Below, piece after piece: positions 6,746 through 14,474 of a stretch of DNA of 19,733 bases. The stretch is from an uncultured Collinsella sp. Its GTDB lineage: Bacteria > Actinomycetota > Coriobacteriia > Coriobacteriales > Coriobacteriaceae. The stretch spans positions 1 to 19,733 of the forward strand of contig CABUNB010000045.1 of assembly GCA_902492755.1 (NCBI GenBank), in the 5' to 3' direction. Made by a program: the position numbers and the translations under genes. The notes beneath the pieces are model-generated. The model did no database searches and was not told the DNA's origin. It saw only the letters and a list, made by a program, of their open reading frames with translations. How positions within the stretch are numbered: the stretch's first letter is position 1; each line of letters opens with the position of its first letter.

Positions 6746-7618
6746 CTAGGAGAACATGCCGGTGAGGTAATCATTCAGCCGCTGATCCTTGGGCCGTTGG
6801 AAAATCTCGTCGGTCTCGTCGTACTCGACCATATCGCCCATGTAGAAGAACGCCGTGCGGTTGGACACGCGCGACGCCTGCTCCATGTTGTGCGTCACGA
6901 TGACGATGGCGCGCTCGGCCACAATCGACGACATAAGGTCCTCGATCGCCAGCGTCGAGATGGGGTCGAGCGCCGAGCAGGGTTCGTCGAACAAGATCAC
7001 GTCGGGGTTGAGCGCCAGCGTGCGCGCGATACACAGGCGCTGCTGCTGACCGCCCGAAAGCGCATAGGCGCTCTTGTCGAGCTTGTCCTTGACCTCATCC
7101 CACAGCGCCGCGCCGCGCAGGCTCTCCTCGACCATGCGGTCGAGCTCGTCGCGATCGGTAATACCGTGGCGCTTGGGCGCAAACGTAATGTTGTCGCGGA
7201 TGGACTTGCGAAACGGGTTGGGCTGCTGAAACACCATGCCAATGGAACGACGCAGCTCGTACGTGTTCTCGGTCTTGGTGTTCACGTTGCGCCCGCGGTA
7301 GTTGATCTCGCCCTCCACGCGGCAACCGCGAATCTCGCGATTCATCAGGTTGAGGCTGCGCAAAAAGGTCGACTTACCGCAGCCCGAAGGCCCGATGAGC
7401 GCCGTGATCTCGCCCTTGTGGAAGTCAAGCGACGTGTTATGCAGCGCATGGTGGTTGCCGTAGTACACGTTGACGTCCTTGGTGGAGAGCACGACCTCGT
7501 CGCTCACGGCCTTGCCGCTCACGCGCACGCGCTTCTCGCTCTCCCCCACGCTCGACAGAAAATCCTGGGTCTCGGACATGGCCGCCTCGGTTGCGGGCGT
7601 TGCATTCATCTCGCTCAT
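6746..7618 (-). CDS. pstB: Phosphate ABC transporter ATP-binding protein PstB
   Basis: The 290-residue protein is the ATPase of the high-affinity phosphate importer and acts on the cytoplasmic face of the PstCA permease. Walker A is GPSGCGKST at 76-84, the Q-loop is MVFQQPNPF with Q131, the signature is LSGGQ at 187-191, Walker B is VILFDEP at 207-213 and the switch is H243. FQQPNPF, DEPCSALDPI and the C-terminal DYLTGMFS region are hallmarks of PstB. A roughly 40-residue N-terminal extension with no known domain precedes the cassette; the inner Met at 14 is an alternative start. The ATG overlaps the pstA stop by 4 bp (ATGA), indicating translational coupling. Confidence 0.97.
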   Translation of the reverse strand: MSEMNATPATEAAMSETQDFLSSVGESEKRVRVSGKAVSDEVVLSTKDVNVYYGNHHALHNTSLDFHKGEITALIGPSGCGKSTFLRSLNLMNREIRGCRVEGEINYRGRNVNTKTENTYELRRSIGMVFQQPNPFRKSIRDNITFAPKRHGITDRDELDRMVEESLRGAALWDEVKDKLDKSAYALSGGQQQRLCIARTLALNPDVILFDEPCSALDPISTLAIEDLMSSIVAERAIVIVTHNMEQASRVSNRTAFFYMGDMVEYDETDEIFQRPKDQRLNDYLTGMFS

Positions 7619-8541
7619 TCGGCCGTCATCTTCCTTGCCAGTTGCTTGCCCACGATACGGGCGATTACGTTAAACAGCAGCACGCAGATCATCAGCAATG
7701 CCGCGGTGCCCCAGACAATCTGCTGGGCCTCGGGGCTGCCCTCGCCGTAAATCTTGTAGATGTGCACGGCGAGCGACTCGCCAGGTCGGAACACGTTCCA
7801 GGCGCAAGTGGGGCTTGACAGGTTAAAGCTCAAGAAGTTGAGGCGAACCGGCGAGCTCATGCCCGAGGTAAAGAGCAGTGCTGCGGCCTCGCCAAACACG
7901 CGGCCGGCCGAAAGCACAATGCCGGTCACGATGGCGGGCATGGCCTCGGGAATCAGGATGTGCAGCGTGGCCTCCCAGCGAGTGAGGCCCATAGCCAGGC
8001 ACGCATCGCGCTGGGCCTGCGGCACGTCCTCGAGCGCCTGCTGAATCACGCGCACCAGGATGGGGATGTTGAACATGGTGAGCGCGACGGCGCCGGAGAT
8101 GATGGAGTACTTCCAGCCCAGCTGCACCGAGAACACCAGGAATCCGAACATGCCGACAACGATGGAAGGCAGCGAGGACAGCGTCTCGATGGCGGTGGAG
8201 GCGATGTCGCGGACGGGGCCGTCAGGTGCGTACTCGACCAGGAAGACCGCGCCGCCCAGGCTGATGGGCACCGAGATGATCAGGGTGATCAACAGCAGGT
8301 AGAACGAGTCGAACAGCTGGTAGAGCACGCCGCCCTGGGTGCCGTTGGCGCGCGACGGCTCCGTGAGGAAGCCCGGCTGAAACAGCGTCGAGATACCCTC
8401 GAACAGGATGTAGGCCACCATGGAAACGACGATGAGCATGACGATGGCGACGATTGCCGTCAACACGCCCGTGGCGATGCGGTCCTGTTTTTGGACACGC
8501 CCGAGTCTCGCCTCGTCGATATGGATGCGCGTGCTAGCCAC
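7615..8541 (-). CDS. pstA: Phosphate ABC transporter permease PstA
   Basis: This 308-residue integral membrane protein has a first helix at about 22-47 (TGVLTAIVAIVMLIVVSMVAYI) and further hydrophobic helices. The permease loop (MGLTRWEATLHILIPEAMPAI, then GRVFGEAA) contacts PstB. I chose the GTG at 8541, which overlaps the last codons of pstC and has AGGGGG upstream at a workable distance. A TTG at 8565 in the same frame would add eight residues. It forms the membrane channel with PstC. The 3' end overlaps pstB by 4 bp. Confidence 0.94.
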   Translation of the reverse strand: MASTRIHIDEARLGRVQKQDRIATGVLTAIVAIVMLIVVSMVAYILFEGISTLFQPGFLTEPSRANGTQGGVLYQLFDSFYLLLITLIISVPISLGGAVFLVEYAPDGPVRDIASTAIETLSSLPSIVVGMFGFLVFSVQLGWKYSIISGAVALTMFNIPILVRVIQQALEDVPQAQRDACLAMGLTRWEATLHILIPEAMPAIVTGIVLSAGRVFGEAAALLFTSGMSSPVRLNFLSFNLSSPTCAWNVFRPGESLAVHIYKIYGEGSPEAQQIVWGTAALLMICVLLFNVIARIVGKQLARKMTAE

Positions 8542-9442
8542 GAGCCTTCGCCCCCTTGCGGCCAATGAGATGGATGATCAGGATGAAGATGAGGCTCATA
8601 CCCATCAGCAGCAGACCGAGCGCCCACAGGACGTCGTCCTGGGCCGAGCCCTCGGCATAGACCGCCATGGACGTGGTGAGCGTGGTGGTAATGGTCGAGG
8701 CCGGCGACAGCAGCGACGTCGGCATGGCCTCGATGCCGCCGATCACCATGCGCACGGCGAGTGTCTCGCCAAAGGCGCGGGTCATACCGAGGATGACCGC
8801 AGTCATGAGTGACGGCATGGCGGACTTGAGCACCACGTGCCAGATGGTCTGCCAGCGGGTGTAGCCCAGCGCGAGCGAGCCCTGACGGTAGCTGTCGGGC
8901 ACGGCACGCAGGCCATCGACCGAAAGCGTGGTCATCGTCGGCAGGATCATGACGGCCAGCACGATGGCGCCGGGCAAGATGCCCAGACCCGTGCTCACAT
9001 GGAAAACGCTCTTCATAAGGCCGACGACCACGTGAAAGCCAATAAGGCCAAAGACGACCGAGGGAATACCGGTCAAAAGCTCAATAAGCGGCTGAAAGAT
9101 CTTGGAACCAAACTTAGGGCTAATCTCGACCGCAAAGATGGCAGAGCCGATGGCGATGGGCAGCGCGATGAGCGTGGAGAGCACCATAACCGCAAACGAG
9201 GTGACGATCAGGGGCAGGGCGCCGGTGTAGGGCAGGCCGTTTTTGGCCGTGTTGGCCAGGTCCCACTTGGTGCCGGTGAAGAACTCGACGACCGAGACGC
9301 CGTCCTTGATAAAAGCCGAGAGGCCCTTTTGGGCGACCATAAAGATGAGCGCGGCAACGACAAGCGTCACGAGCGCTACGCACGCGCCCGTGACGCCCAG
9401 GCCCACGTTCTCAAGATCGCGCTTTGGCAGCTGTTTTGCCAT
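8534..9442 (-). CDS. pstC: Phosphate ABC transporter permease PstC
   Basis: This 302-residue membrane protein has an N-terminal helix at about 15-37 and about six helices overall. The permease motif ALGYTRWQTIWHVVLKSAMPS followed by TRAFGETLAV is characteristic of PstC. It partners with PstA in the channel. The start has GGAAAGG six bases upstream and lies 24 bp after the pstS stop codon. The 3' end overlaps the chosen pstA start by 8 bp. Confidence 0.95.
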   Translation of the reverse strand: MAKQLPKRDLENVGLGVTGACVALVTLVVAALIFMVAQKGLSAFIKDGVSVVEFFTGTKWDLANTAKNGLPYTGALPLIVTSFAVMVLSTLIALPIAIGSAIFAVEISPKFGSKIFQPLIELLTGIPSVVFGLIGFHVVVGLMKSVFHVSTGLGILPGAIVLAVMILPTMTTLSVDGLRAVPDSYRQGSLALGYTRWQTIWHVVLKSAMPSLMTAVILGMTRAFGETLAVRMVIGGIEAMPTSLLSPASTITTTLTTSMAVYAEGSAQDDVLWALGLLLMGMSLIFILIIHLIGRKGAKARG

Positions 9443-9466
9443 TGCAAACCTTTCCGGGGCGATTAT

Positions 9467-10405
9467 TTATTTAGCAGAGACCTTGCCGCTGGCGTCCTTG
9501 ACGACCTTCATGGCAGAGACAGGGATAAAGCCCTGCTCCTCGACGAGCTTGCCCTGGACGTCGTCGGAGAGCATGAACTCCAGGAAGGCCTTGGTGGCCT
9601 CGTCGGCGTCCTTTGCGCAGTACATGTGCTCGGTAGCCCAGATCTTGAAGGAGTCGTCGGTGACATTCTTGCTCTTGGGCTCGACACCCTCGACCTTGAC
9701 GGCGTTGAACTTGGAGTCGTCGAAGTGCGAGAAGTCCAGGTAGGAGATGGCGTTGTCGGTACTGGCCATCTGGGTCTGGACGTCGCCGGACTTGTCGAGC
9801 TCGGCATCGCCCTTAAAGTCGACGGTCTCGTCGCCAAAGACGGCGGCCTCGAAGGTAGCGCGGGTGCCGGAGCCGGCCTTGCGGTTGAGGACGACGATCT
9901 TGACGTCGTCGCCGCCGACCTCCTTCCAGTTGGTGATTTGGCCGGAGAAGATACCCTTGAGCTGCTCGAGGGACAGGTCGTCGACCGTCACGTTCTTGGA
10001 GACGACGGGACCCATGCCCACGACGGCGACCTCGTGATCGACGAGGTTCTTGACCTGGTCGGCCTCGAGCTTGGTCTCGGCGAAGACGTCGGAGTTACCG
10101 ATGGTGACGGTGCCGGCGGCGACAGCGGTCAGGCCCTTGCCCGAACCGTTACCCGAACCGGAGACGGAGACGTCGGGGTTGGCATCCATGAACTTCTCGG
10201 CAGCAGCCTCGACGAGAGCCTGGAACGAGGAGGCGCCGTCGTAGGTCACCTCGCCGGAGACGGACTCGGCAGCAGCGGCGCTGCCCTCAGCAGCGGTGTT
10301 GGCGGCGTTGGAGCCGCCGCAACCAACGAGACCGAGACCGACGATGCTGGCAAGACCACCAGCGAGGCCGAGGAACTGACGACGAGAATAAGCCTGATCG
10401 AGCAT
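9467..10405 (-). CDS. pstS: Phosphate-binding lipoprotein PstS with Tat-type signal
   Basis: The 312-residue protein is the extracellular phosphate receptor of the PstSCAB importer. The N-terminus reads SRRQFLGLAGG, a twin-arginine motif (R8, R9), then a hydrophobic stretch and the lipobox LVGC with C29. It is therefore probably exported folded by Tat and anchored as a lipoprotein. Family motifs are DGASSF (S59, S60), the SGNGSGKGL loop at about 84-91 and RKAGSGTR at 175-182, which form the phosphate pocket. The frame extends upstream to 10495, but the ATG at 10405 has AAAGGAAG just before it and starts the signal peptide. It is the first and usually most expressed gene of the operon. A 17-bp GC hairpin (10431-10447) lies in the leader. 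Confidence 0.95.
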   Translation of the reverse strand: MLDQAYSRRQFLGLAGGLASIVGLGLVGCGGSNAANTAAEGSAAAAESVSGEVTYDGASSFQALVEAAAEKFMDANPDVSVSGSGNGSGKGLTAVAAGTVTIGNSDVFAETKLEADQVKNLVDHEVAVVGMGPVVSKNVTVDDLSLEQLKGIFSGQITNWKEVGGDDVKIVVLNRKAGSGTRATFEAAVFGDETVDFKGDAELDKSGDVQTQMASTDNAISYLDFSHFDDSKFNAVKVEGVEPKSKNVTDDSFKIWATEHMYCAKDADEATKAFLEFMLSDDVQGKLVEEQGFIPVSAMKVVKDASGKVSAK

Positions 10406-10545
10406 GATCTTCCTTTCATACATGCGACTCGCGGGCACCCTGCCCGCTTTGCTGTTTGGAAAGATACGGCCCCGACCGGGCAGCGCCCGCGCCAACTGCG
10501 GTTTTTTACGGGCATCTGATAGACCCTTACCGCAAGCGCGGCTCG

Positions 10546-10567
10546 GCTTTACAAACGAATAACAAAC
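10546..10567 (-). promoter_or_regulatory. Candidate PhoP/PhoB-type box upstream of pstS
   Basis: On the minus strand two adjacent 11-bp units read GTTTGTTATTC and GTTTGTAAAGC. They share GTTTGT and keep the 11-bp phasing known for actinobacterial PHO boxes, though the consensus differs. They lie about 140 bp before the pstS start. No -10 box was identified with confidence and no phoBR genes are in the window, so this is only a suggestion. Confidence 0.3.
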
Positions 10568-10608
10568 CCGCCACCAAGCATGACCCGCCTTTTACACCAA
10601 TAAAAACA

Positions 10609-10677
10609 AAGTTGCGGTGAAATAGTTCCTGCTTGGCCATCAAATGGCCCATTCTAGGAACTATTCCACCGCAACTT
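10609..10677. repeat. Dispersed hairpin repeat, copy 1, acting as dipeptidase-gene terminator
   Basis: The 22-bp arms (10609-10630 and 10656-10677) differ at one position. They share the core GTTGCGGTGAAATAG or GTTGCGGTGGAATAG with two other copies in the window. An inner stem GGCCAT/ATGGCC tops the hairpin. On the minus strand the hairpin is followed by TTTGTTTTTATT and lies 22 bp after the dipeptidase stop codon, so it can terminate that gene. Confidence 0.85.
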
Positions 10678-10698
10678 AGATTGGGAAACCGCGAGACC

Positions 10699-12135
10699 TT
10701 AAAGCTCTAATTCATTCAAACGGAGGATCGCAACAATATAGATCTTGAGCGCCTGTTTAAGCTGTTCCTCGTTGGCGCACTCGTTGGGGCCGTGCATCTG
10801 GCCGCCCCATGCGGGCAGCTCCAGACCGGTCTCCTCGGGGCCAAACGATACGGCGCGGGCAAAGTTGCGCGCGTACGTGCCACCGCCCATGGCGAAGGGC
10901 TCGGCATGCTTGCCCGTAAACTCGTTATAGGTATCAATCAGCGCTTTCACGGCCGGATCGTCGGCAGAGACCGAGAACGGCACCTTGGTACGACCCACGA
11001 GATACGTCACACCAAAGCGGCCCACGAGCGGCTCGAGCTGCTCGCAGATGGTATCGGCACTGGTGCTGTCGGGGAAGCGCACGTCGATGACCTGCTCAAT
11101 ATGGCCATCCGCCACGCGAATGACGCCAGCGTTGCAGGTAAGCGGGCCAAACGCCGGACTCGTCGCATCGATACCCAGGCCGCGACCATAGGCGTCCGCA
11201 TGCACAAAGGCCAAAAACTTGACAAACTCGTGCTCGGCAGGCGTTAGCAGGCGCTCGTCGCGTGCACCAAACGCGTCCTCGGCCTCGCGCAGATACGCCA
11301 CGATCAGGCCGACGGCATTGATGGTGCCCTCAGGCATCGAAGCGTGGCCGCCAATACCGTGGGCGAAAATCTGCGCATGGCCATTATCAAGCGCCGTGAT
11401 CTCCAGACGGTCGGCGTTCTCGATGGGCGCCGGCAGCTCATCGGCGGCAATCGCGAGCTCGCAGATAGACTGCGACGGAATGGCATTGCTCGCCTCGGCG
11501 CCGCTCCAGGACACAATGCGCCCGCCGTCGATCTTGGGGCTCACGAACGTCGCCCCAAACTGGCCCTTCTCGGCATTGCAGACCGGGAACTCGGCATCGG
11601 GCGTAAACAGAAAGTCGGGGTCTGCGTGGTTCTCCAGATAATGGTGAACGTCGGACATGCCCACTTCCTCATCGCAGCCCAGCAGTGCGCGGAAGGTGTA
11701 GCGCGGAACAATGCCGTGCTTGAGAAGGTAAGCGCCGGCGTAGAGCGACAGCACCGCCGGGCCCTTGTCGTCAATCACGCCGCGACCGAGCAGCCAGCCC
11801 TCGCGGCGCTCCATGGCGAACGGGTCGGTGTTCCAGCCAGGGCCGGCGGGAACCACGTCCACGTGGCAAATGGTCGCGAGCTGCTTGTCGCCGCGGCCGG
11901 GAATGTCGGCGATGCCCACATAGCCCTTGTCGTCGCTCGTCTGATAGCCGAGCTTTTGCGCGATACCGAGCGCGCAATCGAGCGCGTCGCGGACCGGGCG
12001 ACCAAACGGCGCGCCGGGCTCCGCATCGGCGGCAACAGCCACGGACGGATAACTCACCAGCTGCTCGATATCGGCGACGACATCCTCCCAGACCTCGTCG
12101 ACATACTCGGTAACGCTCTGCTCCACCTGATTCAT
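10699..12135 (-). CDS. M20-family metallodipeptidase, PepV/Sapep-like
   Basis: The 478-residue enzyme is a two-zinc dipeptidase. Ligands in the family pattern are H91 and D93 (CHVDVVPAG), D122/D123 (GVIDDKGP), E156/E157 (GCDEEVG), D180 (TPDAEFP) and H448 (MHGPNE). Residue spacing is very close to PepV of lactobacilli. A lid/dimerisation domain lies between about 190 and 330. No signal peptide is present, so it works in the cytosol, releasing amino acids from dipeptides. The ATG at 12135 has AAGGAGG six bases upstream; the frame extends further upstream without support. It follows a HAD phosphatase gene on the same strand by 54 bp, probably one transcript, and ends at a hairpin terminator. Confidence 0.92.
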   Translation of the reverse strand: MNQVEQSVTEYVDEVWEDVVADIEQLVSYPSVAVAADAEPGAPFGRPVRDALDCALGIAQKLGYQTSDDKGYVGIADIPGRGDKQLATICHVDVVPAGPGWNTDPFAMERREGWLLGRGVIDDKGPAVLSLYAGAYLLKHGIVPRYTFRALLGCDEEVGMSDVHHYLENHADPDFLFTPDAEFPVCNAEKGQFGATFVSPKIDGGRIVSWSGAEASNAIPSQSICELAIAADELPAPIENADRLEITALDNGHAQIFAHGIGGHASMPEGTINAVGLIVAYLREAEDAFGARDERLLTPAEHEFVKFLAFVHADAYGRGLGIDATSPAFGPLTCNAGVIRVADGHIEQVIDVRFPDSTSADTICEQLEPLVGRFGVTYLVGRTKVPFSVSADDPAVKALIDTYNEFTGKHAEPFAMGGGTYARNFARAVSFGPEETGLELPAWGGQMHGPNECANEEQLKQALKIYIVAILRLNELEL

Positions 12136-12189
12136 GGACGACCTCCTTAGCAATGAGCGACGGGCACGCCCGCCCCTCACATTACGTCA

Positions 12190-12852
12190 TTAGATAGCGA
12201 AAAGTTTAGCAAGCTCTGCCACCGAGTGCACCACCGCATCGGCACCCGCCGACTCGTGCTCGCCCGGCGCCGCCGCGCCCGAATAGATGCCGATGCACGG
12301 CACGCCCATCGCGTGCGCGCCCTCCACGTCGTTAAAGCGGTCGCCGATCATCACGGCCTCGTCGGCAGTCACGCCAAGCGCCGCCAGGGCGTCGCGGACC
12401 GAATCGGCCTTGGTCTCGCGTCCCTGCGGCGGATTCATGCCAACCACGGCTTCAAACTGGCAAAGCCCCAGCTCGTGCACCATGTCGATACACTTCGCCT
12501 CCATGCGCGACGTCGCCACGGCCATACGCTTGCCCTGGGCGGCCAACCCATCCAGCAGCTCGGGGATCCCGTCGAATACGGGATACTCCTCCGGCCCCAG
12601 CTCGTCAAAAAAGACGCGGTACTCGTCGGCCACCACGAGCGACTCCTCGCGCGTAAAGCCGTAAAAGTCGTGGAAGCTCTTCCACAGCGGAGGCCCGATC
12701 ATGCGACGCAGGTCACCCATCTGCGCCTCCGAAAACCCGCGCGCGGCCAACGTTTTGTGTGTCGAGGTCATCACCGCCCGACCCGTATCTGCCACCGTGC
12801 CATCGAAATCAAACAGCACGACCGGCCGCTTGCCTATCTCCAGCGCCTCCAT
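12190..12852 (-). CDS. HAD-superfamily phosphatase, phosphoglycolate phosphatase-like
   Basis: The 220-residue protein has motif I DFDGT with D15 and D17, a helical cap at about 22-90 (C1 type), motif II S115 (ATSRM), motif III K148 and motif IV GDRFNDVEGA with D171 and D175. This is the PGP/Gph-like subgroup; the true substrate is unknown. I use the ATG at 12852, preceded by GAGGG. A GTG at 12885 lies upstream in frame. It is divergent from the DegV gene and probably heads a two-gene transcript with the dipeptidase. Confidence 0.88.
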   Translation of the reverse strand: MEALEIGKRPVVLFDFDGTVADTGRAVMTSTHKTLAARGFSEAQMGDLRRMIGPPLWKSFHDFYGFTREESLVVADEYRVFFDELGPEEYPVFDGIPELLDGLAAQGKRMAVATSRMEAKCIDMVHELGLCQFEAVVGMNPPQGRETKADSVRDALAALGVTADEAVMIGDRFNDVEGAHAMGVPCIGIYSGAAAPGEHESAGADAVVHSVAELAKLFAI

Positions 12853-12901
12853 CGGTATCCCTCTTCCCCAGTTGATGATTTCCACACCGACACTTCAAAC
12901 T

Positions 12902-12952
12902 GTTGACTATTCAACAATTGAACCTAGCAATGTAGAGCAACTCCACTATACT
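12902..12952. promoter_or_regulatory. Divergent control region with overlapping TTCAA palindromes
   Basis: GTTGACTATTCAAC (12902-12915; GTTGA/TCAAC arms) overlaps TTCAACAATTGAA (12910-12922; TTCAA/TTGAA arms). A TATACT that could be a -10 box for the DegV gene is at 12947-12952, 57 bp before its ATG. No -35 box at the proper distance is evident. The area lies between divergent transcription units, so a shared operator is plausible. Confidence 0.4.
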
Positions 12953-13008
12953 TGACGCACTTTGCTCTCAATCGGCGGCGCGCAGGCGCCCCATCGAAAG
13001 GTGCAATT

Positions 13009-13869
13009 ATGTCTTTTGCCATCATAACCGACTCCACGTCGGACATCTCCCCCGCCCGCGCCCAAGAGCTCGGCATCTACGTGATTCCGCTGCATGTGAT
13101 TATCGAAGGCGAGGACCTGCTCGACCAGGTGCAGATCACCGCCGAGGAGTACGTCGCCCGCATGGCCGGCTCCGAGCAGCTGCCGCACACCTCGCAGCCG
13201 AGCGCCGGCGAGTTCAAGGAGCTCTTCGATCGCGTGCGCGCCGACGGCCACGACAGCGCCATCTTTATCTCACTATGCAGTGAGTGGTCGGCCTGCTACG
13301 CCAACGCGTGCCAGGTGGCCGATACCCACGAGCTCGACGTGCGCTGCATCGATTCGCGCACCGGCTCGGGCGCAGAGGGTCTTCTGGTGGAGTACGCGCT
13401 CGCCATGCGCGAGGACGGTCGCAGCCTGGACGAGACCGAGATGCAAATCCGCGCGACCCTGCCCGACGCCCACCTGCTGCTGATTCCCCGCACGCTCGAG
13501 AACCTCGTTAAGAACGGCCGCGCCCCCAAGCTCGCCGGCCAGCTCACGCAGATGCTCAACATTCGCCTGGCCGTTTCGCCGGAATGGCAGTCGGGCGAGA
13601 TCAAGGCCATCAAGAAGGGCCGCGGCGCCAAGCGCATCGTCGCTAACACCATGGCCGACTGTCTCGCGTTTTTGGCCGAGCACCCGGGTTCGAGCGTGCG
13701 CGTACTCACGACCGGCGCCGCCGAGGAGCAGGAGCTCGTCAACCAGGCGCTCGCGGTCCAGGACTACGTCGATGCCGGCACCGGCCCCATCGGCTGCACC
13801 ATCGCGACCCACGTGGGCGTCGACGCCATCGCCATCAGCTACTGCCCCCGCTACCAGCCAACTCGCTAG
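13009..13869 (+). CDS. DegV-family fatty-acid-binding protein (FakB-like)
   Basis: The 286-residue protein begins with the diagnostic IITDSTSD at 5-12, followed by GIYVIPLHVI. HTSQPSAGEF and RTLENLVKNGRA are further DegV hallmarks. Family members bind a fatty acid; those studied (FakB) present it to the kinase FakA for phosphorylation and phospholipid synthesis. No fakA is present here, so this role is inferred. The ATG at 13009 has GAAAGG about eight bases upstream and starts the conserved strand; an earlier start at 12952 would overlap the possible -10 box. A hairpin repeat follows the stop codon. Confidence 0.93.
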   Translation: MSFAIITDSTSDISPARAQELGIYVIPLHVIIEGEDLLDQVQITAEEYVARMAGSEQLPHTSQPSAGEFKELFDRVRADGHDSAIFISLCSEWSACYANACQVADTHELDVRCIDSRTGSGAEGLLVEYALAMREDGRSLDETEMQIRATLPDAHLLLIPRTLENLVKNGRAPKLAGQLTQMLNIRLAVSPEWQSGEIKAIKKGRGAKRIVANTMADCLAFLAEHPGSSVRVLTTGAAEEQELVNQALAVQDYVDAGTGPIGCTIATHVGVDAIAISYCPRYQPTR

Positions 13870-13882
13870 GGACACCCACATC

Positions 13883-13950
13883 AGCTGCGGTGAAATAGGG
13901 ACTGTTTTTGGCTTATCAGCCGCAAATCAATCCCCATTCCACCGCAACTT
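13883..13950. repeat. Dispersed hairpin repeat, copy 2, after the DegV gene
   Basis: The left arm has GCTGCGGTGAAATAGGGA and the right arm TCCCCATTCCACCGCAACTT, pairing at 16 of 20 positions, with more by G-U. An inner stem includes TTTGGC and GCC. It lies 13 bp after the DegV stop codon and is followed by CTTTTG, so it may act as that gene's terminator. It is the most diverged of the three copies. Confidence 0.8.
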
Positions 13951-14037
13951 CTTTTGCTGAGCCATCCATATACAAGATATGCTGACGATCGGCGCATTCC
14001 CAGCTGTTTGGGGGAGCTTCGACTAGCCCCTAGCATC

Positions 14038-14266
14038 ACCCGGTGGGCAAAAATGGCAAATATGAGTACTGTCATAAATTTAGTAACAGCAAAATGTCGC
14101 TGAAATTGCCCGCTTCCACCGATTTCAAGCTCCATAAAGCCCCGAATCGTCGTGTTTAGAGGGGTGAATAGACTAAAACTCAGTCAATTGGTCTTAGATA
14201 CTTCTCAAATGATATGAGACTAACCGAGCAACAGTACTCATATTTGCCATTTTTTGCCCACCGGGT
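14038..14266. repeat. 229-bp element bounded by 35/36-bp inverted repeats
   Basis: The left arm (14038-14072) starts ACCCGGTGGGCAAAAATGGC. The right arm (14231-14266) is its reverse complement except for one extra base in the A/T run. They enclose 158 bp. No flanking target-site duplication is obvious. The interior has no open frame of note. It contains a possible promoter toward the downstream gene (TTGGTC at 14188-14193, TGATAT at 14210-14215, 16-bp spacer) and a short stem at 14203-14219. Two readings remain: a MITE-like non-autonomous element, or an invertible promoter segment. Confidence 0.85.
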
Positions 14267-14474
14267 CTGAATGAGGTCCGCTCTTTACGCCTCCGGCTAC
14301 CTATATGACCGCAAACCCTGATTATCAAGGGCCGTCGCGCGCCTTGGTATCGACCGAAAGCCGCTCGCAGAATAATCCCTTGCCATTAGCAAACTTGAAT
14401 CGAAATTACATATCCCAAAAAGCCGTAATGCCGTACCCTCGTCTCAACAACTCCAATACAAGGACGGCATTCAA

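Larger units (their letters stand above)
13870..14474. other. Non-coding, repeat-rich stretch upstream of the primase-helicase gene
   Basis: About 600 bp without a supportable gene. It holds hairpin copy 2 (13883-13950), the inverted-repeat element (14038-14266) and about 200 bp of AT-rich leader. Short open frames at 13881-14135 (minus) and 14305-14613 (plus, running into the next gene in another frame) have no ribosome site or family resemblance. Confidence 0.6.

Noticed and set aside
6560..7750. Plus-strand open frame of 396 codons opposite pstB
   Set aside because: It is antisense to the clear pstB gene and has no ribosome site or domain.
8837..10519. Plus-strand open frame of 560 codons opposite pstC and pstS
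   Set aside because: It is the antisense shadow of pstC and pstS, with a low-complexity Asp/Gly/Leu composition and no motif.
13881..14135. 84-codon minus-strand frame upstream of the primase-helicase gene
   Set aside because: It runs through hairpin copy 2 and part of the inverted-repeat element, so it is a by-product of repeats.
14038..14266. CRISPR-like or tRNA-like reading of the repeats near the island
   Set aside because: The repeats are inverted and single pairs, not regularly spaced direct repeats. No cloverleaf or CCA-type end is present.
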